A DNA stretch of 64,000 bases. Origin: Bacteroidota bacterium (GTDB taxonomy: Bacteria; Bacteroidota; Bacteroidia; Chitinophagales; Saprospiraceae). A program made the translations under genes and the position numbers. Under the pieces are notes generated by a model, which saw nothing but the letters and a program-made list of their open reading frames with translations, ran no database searches and was not told the origin of the DNA. The stretch is from NCBI GenBank assembly GCA_029557915.1, contig JAKQHS010000178.1:1-64000 (forward strand), in the 5' to 3' direction. Each line of letters starts with the position of its first letter. Positions within the stretch are counted from its first letter, which is position 1. Shown piece by piece: positions 1 through 9,410 of this stretch.

Positions 1-266
1 CCGAGCAGGTTCCTTACTTTTTTATACCCGGCCTGTTCCATCAGGTATTTTGCCATTCCGCTTCGGTTGCCCGACCGGCAATAAACCACGATTTCCATCT
101 CCTGGTCCTCCGGGAGGCTTTCCATGACCAGGGGCAATTCCCCGAGTGGGATCAGCCGTCCGCCGATATTAAATTCTTCGTGCTCATAGGGTTCGCGTAC
201 GTCTATCAGGACAAAATCATCGCCGCGCTCCATTTTCATTTTAAGTTCCTTTACTTGAATATCCAT
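1..266 (-). CDS. Rhodanese-like domain protein (partial, C-terminus off window)
   Basis: The first 88 codons are visible, beginning at the ATG whose complement is at 264-266; the gene runs off the left edge. The protein has no signal peptide and is a stand-alone rhodanese fold: LIDVREPYEHEEFNIGGRL is the substrate-side signature, and VVYCRSGNRSGMA is the active-site loop with its catalytic cysteine. Single-domain rhodaneses of this kind move sulfane sulfur from thiosulfate or persulfides to cyanide or protein acceptors; the physiological acceptor here cannot be told. Its start lies only 7 nt after the stop of the upstream PASTA-domain gene, so the two are probably cotranscribed. Confidence 0.85.
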   Translation of the reverse strand, partial: MDIQVKELKMKMERGDDFVLIDVREPYEHEEFNIGGRLIPLGELPLVMESLPEDQEMEIVVYCRSGNRSGMAKYLMEQAGYKKVRNLL

Positions 267-273
267 AAGGCGA

Positions 274-1107
274 TCAGTTGGGACAGGTATCCGGTTTTCT
301 GGAATGAAGGAAAACACGCATGGTATCCCCGCTTTTCATCTTGACCCCGGGATCGAATACCGGTTCCTGATGAATCACAAAGCTGGCATTTTTATCGTCG
401 ATCACATCTTCTTCCACCTCCTGGATATTGAGACCGAGGCTGGTAAGCAGGAAAAGGGCGGCGGAATAGGTCATGCATACCATGTCTGGTACGGGAATCT
501 CAGCCCCGGTATCCGTTGAAAGGATAAAATCGAGGACAGAACCCTTGGCAATCCGCGCATCTTTTTTCTCAAGGCTGGCCGAAAGAATCGTATCCCCCTG
601 ATAAATGACGCCCATGATATAATTTACCGGCCCGGCGTCGTAAACATATCCCGCAACATTGCTCCGGATGTCAAAACCCTTTTCCAATTCGGCTTTTTTC
701 ACCTCAAAGCTTCTGCCATACAGGGTGGGCAGGGAAGAAAGTGGGATGAGGTCAGCATTGTGTTTGGTGACTACGACATAAATTTTGCGGTCTTCCTTCA
801 CGAAAGAACCCGCCTCCGGGGTTTGCTGCAGGATAATGGATCCCGGCCGATCTACCCTGAACACCGAATCCATCGCGATGAGTTGAAAATCATGTTTGCG
901 GGCGAGTTTCGTGGCTTCCTGAAGCGATTTACCGGTGAAATCGGCCAATTGGACTTTCTGGCCATGACGGGTATACCACTTCATCCACCAGGCGGTGAGC
1001 AAAAGCAAGCCAAATAAAAATAAAAAGATGGCTAGGATATTGCGCCAGACAAAGGCGTCTTTCAGCAGAGGGGTCTTGGTATCCACGAACTTCAAATCAG
1101 GCCACAA
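274..1107 (-). CDS. Membrane-anchored PASTA domain protein
   Basis: This is a 277 aa protein with a short cytoplasmic N-terminus, one transmembrane helix (about residues 23-42, ILAIFLFLFGLLLLTAWW) and three extracytoplasmic PASTA repeats (about 52-118, 120-198 and 200-270). There is no kinase or transpeptidase domain. PASTA modules are known to bind muropeptides or the cell wall; stand-alone membrane PASTA proteins are common in Bacteroidota, but their role is not established. The start is uncertain: no in-frame ATG lies before the membrane helix, a stop sits at 1129-1131, and TTG at 1105-1107 gives the full helix, so TTG (or GTG seven codons later) is the likely start. It is followed within 7 nt by the rhodanese gene. 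Confidence 0.8.
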   Translation of the reverse strand: MWPDLKFVDTKTPLLKDAFVWRNILAIFLFLFGLLLLTAWWMKWYTRHGQKVQLADFTGKSLQEATKLARKHDFQLIAMDSVFRVDRPGSIILQQTPEAGSFVKEDRKIYVVVTKHNADLIPLSSLPTLYGRSFEVKKAELEKGFDIRSNVAGYVYDAGPVNYIMGVIYQGDTILSASLEKKDARIAKGSVLDFILSTDTGAEIPVPDMVCMTYSAALFLLTSLGLNIQEVEEDVIDDKNASFVIHQEPVFDPGVKMKSGDTMRVFLHSRKPDTCPN

Positions 1108-1211
1108 AAGTAACCACGTATATCGGATTTAAGCATAAGATTTAATTTAATGTAATGCAAATGCATGGCATGCTGCAACCTGTCCTTGGGCCCGGCATGG
1201 CAAGACCGGGA

Positions 1212-4200
1212 TCATCGCAGGTGAACCACCTTGAATACCCTGACTTTATTATGCTGCAGGAGTTGGATGAAAGATAAGGAAGTAAAGGAGCTGTCCGTAG
1301 GGAGCAGTATCCTGCTGTTTCCCGGGATAATTCCGGACCGGATCATTCTGCCCGCCGGATCAAACCATCGATAGAAGGCTTGCTCCGGCCCTTGGTTTTC
1401 AAGGTAAATATTGCCGTTGGTCGGATTGGGAAAAAGGCGGAAGGGGGATTCCGGGGATTCCTCCCGGATCGGGATGCTCACATCATTGAGGAGGTTTATT
1501 TTAAATTCGAACCTGCCCGACCAATTTTTTTTCTCATCAAAAGCGATCAGGGAAATCCGTTCAGTGGTGTCTGCAGGGACCAGGCCTGCTGAATAGGTGA
1601 CCAAGCCGGTCTGGAGATCGGCCAGCGTAAAAAAATCCCCTGCAACGAGGGTATCCGACCCCTTCAGCAAACTACCCAGTTCAGGATCTTGCAACAACAG
1701 GATCCTGATGTTTAGAGGATCTGAATCGGGATCGGTGAAGTTCAACCTGGAAGTGCTGAGCATCGCGGACCTCAATTCAAATAGGTCCAGGGGCAGGTTG
1801 GTCGTTGCAATGGGCCCTGAACTGAGGGGAATCGACCCGCACAATTCCAAGGACCAGCTATCCAGGCTGCCTCCCGCCCCATTATTGAAGTCCCGCACGC
1901 GAAGGGTCCAGGTACCCATGGTATTGGACTGGGTCAGTTTAGTCAGGGAATCCTGCGGCCGGTGAGCCTTTCGGTCAGTCAGAGGGCAGGTGATACCGAT
2001 TGGGGCAAGGTCGTCGAGGCTGAGGTTGAAATTGCTCAGGTTGTTGCATTGCCTTGCCCAAAGGATGATCGAGTCGCCGGATGGAGCCTTGAGCCATAAG
2101 GAAAGATCGCCCACAAATTCATGGGTCCCGGCAAGATTTGGGATCCGGACCTGTTTCAATTGGATCTGATCCCCGACCAGGATGTTTGAAGTCACGGTAG
2201 GGGTTCCGGTGGCTGAGATCAGCCTGGGGGTGTCCCCGGCAGAGTAGGTTTTACAAGCCAGGGAGAGCGTATGAAAGACGGAAAAAGGCAGTCTCGCGCT
2301 GGAACAGGATTGCAGCGGGAGGATTCTCCAAAAATAGATTTGATTGCTTTCCAGTTCCGTTTCAGGTACGGCTGAGGTATCTCCGGTGACCAGCCGGGAC
2401 CATACCAGACTTCTGAAACCGGGATCAAGGGATAATTCGATCTTATAATCATCCTGTGCGGGCAGTTTTTCCCAACGAAAGATAGGCAGGACCGGCACCT
2501 GATCTTCGTTGTCTTTTGGATAGATCGGGGCAATATTTGCGGAAACGATCCGCAAGGTAAAGTTTAGGGAAAGGGTATCGGCACCGGTGGCCAACACAGG
2601 GATGAGGTACTGGCCAGGTGGCGCGGCGGGATCCACAGACACTTCCAGCCTGATGTTGTCCAGCGGTCCAATAAAGGATTTGGAAGGGGCGATGGTGAAA
2701 AAAGGTTGAAACGGATTGGATATCTGGATCAGGACGGAATCACCGGATGAAGAGGGAGAGGATATGACTTCGTATTCCCCTCTGTCCCCGGCGCAGAGGG
2801 TTTGGATATCTGGAATAAAGCCGATTTCCAGCCTTGGCGGGTAATCGTTTCGAATGACCAGGTCCGCGTCGTTGACATCAAAAAAAACATGCTGAACGGG
2901 CTTGATTTTTATTCTTCCATTGGTGACCGGATGGTCGGGAAGCCGGATCCATTCGCCCCCATCGTTCGCCGTTTTTAATTTTAAGGGCAGATTGAAACTG
3001 AATCCACCATCTTCGGATAACCAAATATCCACCCATTGGCAGGCTACCGGCGCCCGGTCTGTGTTTTTTACGTCCCAGGTGAGATAAATCATTCCTCCTT
3101 TCGAAAAAGTATCCGGGGTATTAAATGCGGTGACCCTGAATGGGCCTGAACCCACATCGCTCTGCAAGGTCAGTTCTGTCCAATTCACCCCTCCGGCCTG
3201 GGGATCATTGTCTCTTACGGTCAGCCTGAATTTCAGTGGTCGGCTGGTGGAAGGCAGGATTTCCGTACTTTCCTGGGTGTTGGATAGGAGGGCTCCGATC
3301 CTGGGGAAAATGCGCGTGCCGGAATTGCCGGGAGGCACTGATCTGAACAAGGGCGCTGTACCGGCAGGCATGCCGAGGGGACTTTTCTGGCCGAGGTCCA
3401 TTTCTTCCCAGGTATAGGTGATCGTTTCTGAGTCGTCTATGCCCGTGCCTTCCAGTTCGAAGGGCGTAAGCACCGGGATCGTGATATTGCCCGGGCTTAT
3501 GGCCATGGCCATCGGTTCATCATTTGGGGTGTCCGTAAGCGTTCCACAGAGGGAACCAATCCCCGCACGCGAATAGGTTTTGATCTGTTCGAGGGAATAG
3601 CCGTGAAAATAGGGGTCTGAGATGCCCTGTACATAATTGGTACCGCAATCGCTCGCTCCGGCATAACTCATGAGGGTGGATCCGCTTCCCGGTTCATAAG
3701 CGCTGGAGGTGGTTTCGTTTTCGTTGTCGCAAAAATTAAAGGTATGGGTGGCGCTGAATTGATGGCCCAGTTCATGGCAGGGAATGTGATAAAACCGGGT
3801 CCCGGAATAGATGCCGAAGGTGCTGCTCACTCCAGCGCCTTTGTTGGCGCCACAGGCAGTGCCGAGCAGGGCCACCCCGCCGGCATTGGTCCCGAATACA
3901 TGGCCGACATCGTAATTGTTCAGCCCGATCCGGTCATTCAAAACCTTTGGATTCTGCTCCAGCATTTGTACGACATTTCCGTTGACATATGGATCATGGT
4001 CAGGGTCCATAAAGAGAAGGGTGTCGTTGTTGGCCACCAGTTGGAACTGGATGGCATTTTCATTGACATATACCGCATTGATCCTGGAAAGGTGGCTGTT
4101 GAGGGCCGCAAGCACTGCTTCAACGGTATTCCCATGCGTGCGCGAAAACTCACCAGTGAGAGCCAGGGCCAGGCGATATGTTTTCAGGCTTGAATTTTGA

Positions 4201-4742
4201 CCGGGGACGCCTCTGAATTTGGCCGGGTTCAGCAGGGTGGGGTCCGAAACGGGCTCAAGGGTACTGCACTCAAACGTTTGATGCAGACCGGATGCCTGAG
4301 CCTTTTCTTCTGAAAAAACATAGAAGCCCGGAAGGCTGTCGGGTTCGATAAAATAGGTCCGGCCTTCATGGAGGATGAAAGCGGTCAGTTTTTGTTTGTA
4401 AAGGTCAAGCCGGACGGTGGCCCCCGCTTTTGAATTGCAATAAGTCTGAATGGACGGATACTTGGCGGCCAGCCCGGGAGCGAAATTGGAACAGGGGGAA
4501 AGCGTGGATTCGATAAATTGGTTTGTTCCTACCGGCAGCGATACCGCCTCAGCCTTCCGAAGGTTTTCAAAAAATACGAAAGTGTCCAGTATGAACCGGG
4601 TCTTCTTTTCACCCGGCAAATCCTGGACCCCGGGTGGCGCGGCACTCCAATAAGATTGTGAAAAAAGCCCTGGACAGAAGAAAAAAAACGAATAGGCAAA
4701 AACTGCCTTTCTCAATATTTTGGTATGGTATGGAAAATTCAT
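1212..4742 (-). CDS. Secreted zinc metalloprotease with P-domain and T9SS type A sorting domain
   Basis: This is a 1176 aa exported protease. A signal peptide (about 1-29, ending GLFSQ) is followed by a propeptide-like region and a metzincin catalytic domain with HELGHQFSATH at residues 323-333 (three zinc-binding His and a catalytic Glu) and a downstream Met-turn (LMSYAG). Next come beta-sandwich modules, including an Fn3-like segment around 740-830, and a proprotein-convertase P-domain at about 831-968 (it ends SWSLELCG). The C-terminus (about 1100-1176, FRLFPNPTNGNIYLE onward) is a type A sorting domain, so the protein should cross the outer membrane by T9SS and be attached or released after sorting. 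Reprolysin-like proteases with this order are frequent in Bacteroidota. The substrate is unknown; nutrient proteolysis or processing of surface proteins are both possible. Confidence 0.88.
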   Translation of the reverse strand: MNFPYHTKILRKAVFAYSFFFFCPGLFSQSYWSAAPPGVQDLPGEKKTRFILDTFVFFENLRKAEAVSLPVGTNQFIESTLSPCSNFAPGLAAKYPSIQTYCNSKAGATVRLDLYKQKLTAFILHEGRTYFIEPDSLPGFYVFSEEKAQASGLHQTFECSTLEPVSDPTLLNPAKFRGVPGQNSSLKTYRLALALTGEFSRTHGNTVEAVLAALNSHLSRINAVYVNENAIQFQLVANNDTLLFMDPDHDPYVNGNVVQMLEQNPKVLNDRIGLNNYDVGHVFGTNAGGVALLGTACGANKGAGVSSTFGIYSGTRFYHIPCHELGHQFSATHTFNFCDNENETTSSAYEPGSGSTLMSYAGASDCGTNYVQGISDPYFHGYSLEQIKTYSRAGIGSLCGTLTDTPNDEPMAMAISPGNITIPVLTPFELEGTGIDDSETITYTWEEMDLGQKSPLGMPAGTAPLFRSVPPGNSGTRIFPRIGALLSNTQESTEILPSTSRPLKFRLTVRDNDPQAGGVNWTELTLQSDVGSGPFRVTAFNTPDTFSKGGMIYLTWDVKNTDRAPVACQWVDIWLSEDGGFSFNLPLKLKTANDGGEWIRLPDHPVTNGRIKIKPVQHVFFDVNDADLVIRNDYPPRLEIGFIPDIQTLCAGDRGEYEVISSPSSSGDSVLIQISNPFQPFFTIAPSKSFIGPLDNIRLEVSVDPAAPPGQYLIPVLATGADTLSLNFTLRIVSANIAPIYPKDNEDQVPVLPIFRWEKLPAQDDYKIELSLDPGFRSLVWSRLVTGDTSAVPETELESNQIYFWRILPLQSCSSARLPFSVFHTLSLACKTYSAGDTPRLISATGTPTVTSNILVGDQIQLKQVRIPNLAGTHEFVGDLSLWLKAPSGDSIILWARQCNNLSNFNLSLDDLAPIGITCPLTDRKAHRPQDSLTKLTQSNTMGTWTLRVRDFNNGAGGSLDSWSLELCGSIPLSSGPIATTNLPLDLFELRSAMLSTSRLNFTDPDSDPLNIRILLLQDPELGSLLKGSDTLVAGDFFTLADLQTGLVTYSAGLVPADTTERISLIAFDEKKNWSGRFEFKINLLNDVSIPIREESPESPFRLFPNPTNGNIYLENQGPEQAFYRWFDPAGRMIRSGIIPGNSRILLPTDSSFTSLSFIQLLQHNKVRVFKVVHLR

Positions 4743-4833
4743 CGGCCGTATTCAATTCCGGGCAAAGGTAAAGTCTCCGGAAATGGCAAGGCCGGGACAA
4801 ATACCCCGAGCAGGACAGGGTTTTGGACTTGCT

Positions 4834-7800
4834 TTAAAAACTGGCGATGACTTGTACCCGGCCGGTCTGGATAAACCGGCTTTTTTCACTTTTCCGGCCA
4901 TCGTAACCCAGTCTCAGCATGGTGTTTTTCTGGATTTCCCGGTCAACATTCACACTCAGCAAGAGATTGTTACCCGGGCGGAGGCCCTGCAACATGGAAT
5001 ATTCGATCCAGGCATTGTTTTCACCGTCGTAGTTTATCCCTACCAGGCTGCAGGAGGACCGGACGCTCCATTTATTCAATGGTTGGCTCAGGCCTTCCAG
5101 GCGGACCTCCCGGGCATTGGATTTTTCACTGCCCATCCGGTTGTGGCTCCACTTTTGTCTGAAGGCCAGGGTCAGGCGCATGGCGGTGCTGGCCTGGATC
5201 TGGATCCGAGGCTCCATGGTATGGCTGGTGATCGAATAATTTCTTTGATCAAAAAATTCCAATTCGCTTTTTTGTTGTTGTTTCGCCAGGTAGGATTCGA
5301 GGCTGACCCTCGAATGGATCAGAAGCCTCGAACGGAAAAAATATTCAATGAGGTCCCGGTTTTCAAAACCCGTGGTCAGCAGTTGTTTGTTTTGGTTGAT
5401 CAATTGGCCTGCTTGCAATTCAAAACCGGGCCGGTTCCGGTTAAAAAAAACCTGGTTCCGGATCTGGGCCTGCAAACCTGCAAGGCCGCTGTCCGCATGG
5501 AATGGACTCCTGAACCCATGGTCACCCGTTTGTTTCCATCCGACGTTAAAATTTGAAACAAGGGCAAAACGCTGCCACCATTTCAGGGAACCCTTATTTG
5601 AGGAAAGCCTTGAGGGGTCAATCTCCAGGTTTTGTAAAAACAAATGATTCCGGGTGCGTATAAATTGGTTGCCCGTGACGGCATAGCGGATATATTCCCC
5701 CTGGTCCTGGAAAGGGGCGAGGTCGAATTCGGAAACCTGGATCGCCGAATCGCCATTGATATCGATCCAGGCATAATAGCCTTGTCCTTTGTTGACTCTC
5801 AGATAGGTGTATTCCAGGGCCGGTTCCTGGCCCGACCCCGATTCCAGGGTCTGGGAAAAGCGGATAAAGTCCTTCCGGGTACGGGTATTCAGGGAATGGC
5901 GAAGGACCAGGGACCGGGTATCTTTGTCGGATAGGGGATTGACGATTTTATCAAACCGCAGGGATCTACTGCTCAGGGTAAAAGCCCAAAGCGTATTGCG
6001 GGCAAGTTGCCAGTTTTGTTCAAACTGCCATTCATTGGCCTGAAAATAATCGTCAAAGTTTTGGCCGTCGATCCCTTTGTCTTTCCTGTAAATATGACTC
6101 AAGCGGTAATTCATGTTCAAGCCTTCCACCCGGCCGGAAAGGAATGACCTTAGCTGATGATAAGCGAAACTGTTGCCGAGCAGGTATTCATCCCGGTCCA
6201 GCCACTGTTTATGGATCTCCGATTCCAGGTTAAAACCCAATTTGTGATTCCCATTAAAAGGTAAGGTTTGAATCACTTCCAGACGGGGCCTGAAAAAAGT
6301 ACCTTCGGTTAAACCCTGGGTTTGGTGAGCCAGGGACCCATAACTGCTGATTTCAGTGGATTTGAGATGGAACTGCCCGTTCCAACTGTGACGGGAGCCC
6401 GAATAGTCCTGTTCCCTTCCATAATGCTGGTATTGATATTGGACATCCACGGCTTTATTCTTCAACTGGCTGCGGGCTGACCAAAGCAATTCATTGGCTG
6501 TTGAGGGAAGCCCCGTGTTCAGGCTCCAGTCCCTGTTGAATTCAGGATTGCGGAACGGTTCGAAATAACTGAAACGACGGTTGATTCTTTCAAGCCCAAA
6601 GGTACTGGTCCAGCTCAGGTCACCTGCGCCCAAATACTTCCGGAGGCCCAGTTCCTGTTTCCAGGCGAGTCCGAGATCATCCTTTTTATCTTTTGTGGAA
6701 TAGAGGTTGAGGTCGAGATCGCTGAGGCTGAGTTCTGTCCTGCTGAACAAACCGGACTGGGGCGTGTATTCCAGGCGCAAGGCGTGCTGGCTTTGCTGTT
6801 TGGGGGCGGAGAGGCTGCTGATGGGCTCATATTCCCCCCTTTTTTCCTTCGTGACAGGATCCGGGGAGACCCATCGATAAGCCCTTCCATTCGTGAACAA
6901 TCCGGTTTCAAGTACATAGTTACCCTGTCCCGGCCCGACATAACTGAACTGAGCGGTATGGGAACCGCGGTTGGCTTGGCTCGCCGCAACCAGTATGCCT
7001 GAATAAAGAACCTGGGAAACCAGGCTGTCCTTTAGATTATAACTGACCTGGTCGGCCGGTGAGCCTTGCCCGATTTCGCGGAGGGTTGGCCTTTTCAACT
7101 GGCTTATTTGGTCACCTGCATCCTTGAGTATTTGGATATCTTCCTGGCTCAGGTCCTGCAGGATATTGGAGGATTTATTGTCCTTTTCGAGATAACTGTT
7201 CCATTGGACGGTGAGATCGTTTTGCTGGTATTTGGATTGCAGGCTCCAGGCTGATTTCAGATACGATTGGTTGGAATATTCAAATTCGACCACGACGCGG
7301 CTGTTGCGGTTGAGCATCCTTCTCGAAGTAAAACTGATTTCAGACCGGTTATAGTCCATGACATAATCCTGTTCCAGTCCCCGGGCCAGGAGCAGGCCAT
7401 CCAGGTAGACCTTTTCGGAACCGGACAGAACAATGACAAACAGTTCATTGGAGGTTCCTGTGAGCCGGTATGGACCCTGGTTGCCTTCCTGGATTTCCAG
7501 GATTTGTCTTTTAAAGTTGCCGCGGGCTATGGAGCCATGCACCTGGGTTGAAAGACGCCCCCCATCGCCAAACTGATGTTCGTTGGAATAACGCAGCCCC
7601 TTGTATTTCTTCTGGTACTTCATAAAATAGGTGCCGTCCGGTGAAAGTTGCTGGTCCCCGGCCAACAGGGACTGGTTTTTTCTTTTTATCTCAATGAACA
7701 CCTGGTCGATTTCATTGAGTTGCTGAGTATTCCCGTCCGCCTGGAGGGGGATGTTTTCATCGCTGATAGCAGCATGGATCTCAATATCATTGCCAAGTTT

Positions 7801-8331
7801 TCCATTGACCTGCAGGTTGATGTTTGAATTCAGCACGAGACTTTGATTGTTGCCAAAACTCAATCCCCGGCCAAAGGCTCCGGCGTAATCCACTTCATCC
7901 AATGGGTTTTGCCGCATCACGGGCCTTGACTTTGAAAACTTATAACTCATCGGGAGCTCCGCCGTTGCTGCGGGAAGCCAGGCGGTGTCTCCCGCATAGA
8001 CCCGGAGATCGGGGTCATAAGCGAGGACCCGGTACTGGACGTTCACGGGCAGGCTGTCGGAATGGATCCGGGTGATGAACAGTAATTTACCCGATACCTG
8101 GTATTGGCCTTCAAAGCTGTTCCCATTTTTTTGCCTGATGGTCACCGAACCTGGAATGATGTAAAGGCTGTCACGAAGGCGGAGGCTATCCCTTATCAGA
8201 TAGTCTCCGTTTCGAAGTGTACTGGAACTCTGGGCCTCTGCTTTGAAGAAACAGGCATACCAGGAAAGGCTGATCCCCAGGAACAGCCACCCGGATGGGC
8301 GGGAGCGTCTCAACGGTTGCCTGTCCTTCAT
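4834..8331 (-). CDS. Very large putative outer-membrane beta-barrel protein
   Basis: This is a 1165 aa protein with a signal peptide (about 1-34, ending FKAEAQ). An N-terminal periplasmic part is followed by a long C-terminal region of alternating polar and aromatic strands, with the last residue Phe (QVIASF), which suggests an outer-membrane beta-barrel. Around residues 310-360 it carries a segment with DYVMDYNRSEISF and VVVEFEYSNQSY. That style resembles parts of SprA-like Bacteroidota surface/translocon proteins, but the protein is about half the length of SprA, and I do not claim orthology. No enzymatic motif is visible. It is flanked by a metalloprotease gene (91 nt downstream) and an LpxL-like acyltransferase (116 nt upstream), consistent with a cell-envelope neighbourhood. 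The function is unknown. Confidence 0.6.
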   Translation of the reverse strand: MKDRQPLRRSRPSGWLFLGISLSWYACFFKAEAQSSSTLRNGDYLIRDSLRLRDSLYIIPGSVTIRQKNGNSFEGQYQVSGKLLFITRIHSDSLPVNVQYRVLAYDPDLRVYAGDTAWLPAATAELPMSYKFSKSRPVMRQNPLDEVDYAGAFGRGLSFGNNQSLVLNSNINLQVNGKLGNDIEIHAAISDENIPLQADGNTQQLNEIDQVFIEIKRKNQSLLAGDQQLSPDGTYFMKYQKKYKGLRYSNEHQFGDGGRLSTQVHGSIARGNFKRQILEIQEGNQGPYRLTGTSNELFVIVLSGSEKVYLDGLLLARGLEQDYVMDYNRSEISFTSRRMLNRNSRVVVEFEYSNQSYLKSAWSLQSKYQQNDLTVQWNSYLEKDNKSSNILQDLSQEDIQILKDAGDQISQLKRPTLREIGQGSPADQVSYNLKDSLVSQVLYSGILVAASQANRGSHTAQFSYVGPGQGNYVLETGLFTNGRAYRWVSPDPVTKEKRGEYEPISSLSAPKQQSQHALRLEYTPQSGLFSRTELSLSDLDLNLYSTKDKKDDLGLAWKQELGLRKYLGAGDLSWTSTFGLERINRRFSYFEPFRNPEFNRDWSLNTGLPSTANELLWSARSQLKNKAVDVQYQYQHYGREQDYSGSRHSWNGQFHLKSTEISSYGSLAHQTQGLTEGTFFRPRLEVIQTLPFNGNHKLGFNLESEIHKQWLDRDEYLLGNSFAYHQLRSFLSGRVEGLNMNYRLSHIYRKDKGIDGQNFDDYFQANEWQFEQNWQLARNTLWAFTLSSRSLRFDKIVNPLSDKDTRSLVLRHSLNTRTRKDFIRFSQTLESGSGQEPALEYTYLRVNKGQGYYAWIDINGDSAIQVSEFDLAPFQDQGEYIRYAVTGNQFIRTRNHLFLQNLEIDPSRLSSNKGSLKWWQRFALVSNFNVGWKQTGDHGFRSPFHADSGLAGLQAQIRNQVFFNRNRPGFELQAGQLINQNKQLLTTGFENRDLIEYFFRSRLLIHSRVSLESYLAKQQQKSELEFFDQRNYSITSHTMEPRIQIQASTAMRLTLAFRQKWSHNRMGSEKSNAREVRLEGLSQPLNKWSVRSSCSLVGINYDGENNAWIEYSMLQGLRPGNNLLLSVNVDREIQKNTMLRLGYDGRKSEKSRFIQTGRVQVIASF

Positions 8332-8447
8332 ACCCTCTGGTCGACGAAGTTAGGTTCATTTCAGGGAAGCCGGAACCCGGAAATGCCCCGGGTCGGGAAG
8401 CCTGGAATGATAAATCTCAATGCGGGCAGAAGCTGAACTCCGGATGT

Positions 8448-9344
8448 TCAATAGACTGGATTTCTGACCACTGTTCCTCCTTCCCTCTTCCATTTCCAGC
8501 GTTTATGGGACCAAAGCCAGTCATCCTTGTGCGTATTCAGGCAACTTTCAAGTTTCGAGGCGTATCGTTCGAGGATTTCCTGTTCCGTAAGCTCGGCCGG
8601 GTTTTCGATGAGTTTGGACAGGGTACATTCGTAGTATCCCTGCCTGATCCGGACGACATCAAAATAAATGACAGGCAGGTTCCGCATTTTCGATATCGTT
8701 GCCGGGCCATGAACGAAGGCCGTATCCTGGTTCAAAAAGGGTACCCATTTTGCCTTGCTTATGATTGAGGGATTCTGGTCTGCAATCAGGAAAAGAATGG
8801 CAGGGGGAGCCATCATATCGATCAGTTCGCCCGTTTTTTTATCCGATCTCAGGGTGATGCCCTGGCCGGATCTCTTTTTGTAAATAAACCGGTCGATATG
8901 AGGATTTGCCAATGGACGGTATACAGCATAGCAGGGCAGTCCGAGGACAGGCTGGGTCAGGACCGCTCCGAGTTCAAAATTCCCGGTATGGGCCGTGACC
9001 CCTATCACCATCCGTCCCTGGGCAATGTATTCCTGCAACAATTCGGGATTCAAATACCTGAAATGGCGGTGGATCCGATCGACCGTCCAGCCGTAAGAGG
9101 CCAGGCTTTCGATCAGCAGGTCGGCCAGATTTTGATAATATTTTCTTCTTATGGCAGCAAGACTGGAGGGAGATAAGGCCGGAAAGGAGTTCATTAAATT
9201 CCGGTCGACCACCTTTTTGCGGTATTGCAGAATATTTAATAAAAGGATCCTTAATACGGCTGAAACCATATAGAGACCCCGGTCAGGAAGGACGGAAAGA
9301 AGGGCGATCATCCCCCGGAAAAAGAAATATACCAGCCGTTTCAT
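8448..9344 (-). CDS. LpxL/HtrB-family lipid A (lysophospholipid) acyltransferase
   Basis: This 298 aa protein has an N-terminal hydrophobic segment (about 3-22, membrane anchor) and the acyltransferase signature H-x4-E in VTAHTGNFELGA (about residues 117-128). The C-terminal DDWLWSHKRWKWKRE segment is typical of LpxL/HtrB-type enzymes. Such enzymes transfer a secondary acyl chain from acyl-ACP to a lipid A precursor at the inner face of the inner membrane. The length matches the family (about 290-310 aa). The gene is divergent from the glycosylasparaginase gene with a 66 nt intergenic region that must hold both promoters. The exact acyl chain and whether the acceptor is Kdo2-lipid IVA cannot be read from the sequence. 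Confidence 0.85.
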   Translation of the reverse strand: MKRLVYFFFRGMIALLSVLPDRGLYMVSAVLRILLLNILQYRKKVVDRNLMNSFPALSPSSLAAIRRKYYQNLADLLIESLASYGWTVDRIHRHFRYLNPELLQEYIAQGRMVIGVTAHTGNFELGAVLTQPVLGLPCYAVYRPLANPHIDRFIYKKRSGQGITLRSDKKTGELIDMMAPPAILFLIADQNPSIISKAKWVPFLNQDTAFVHGPATISKMRNLPVIYFDVVRIRQGYYECTLSKLIENPAELTEQEILERYASKLESCLNTHKDDWLWSHKRWKWKREGGTVVRNPVY

Positions 9345-9410
9345 CAGCCGCCAAAATTAATTACCTTGCTTGGTAGAAGTGTCATTTTAGCCCGGCAGAA
9401 CCCAGAACTA

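Noticed and set aside
4720-5556. A 278-codon plus-strand open frame over the start of the metalloprotease gene and the end of the large barrel gene
   Set aside because: It is antisense to the C-terminus of the barrel protein, with low-complexity composition and no domain.
4834-8331. Assignment of the 1165 aa barrel protein as SprA
   Set aside because: It is about half the expected length and only short segments look alike.
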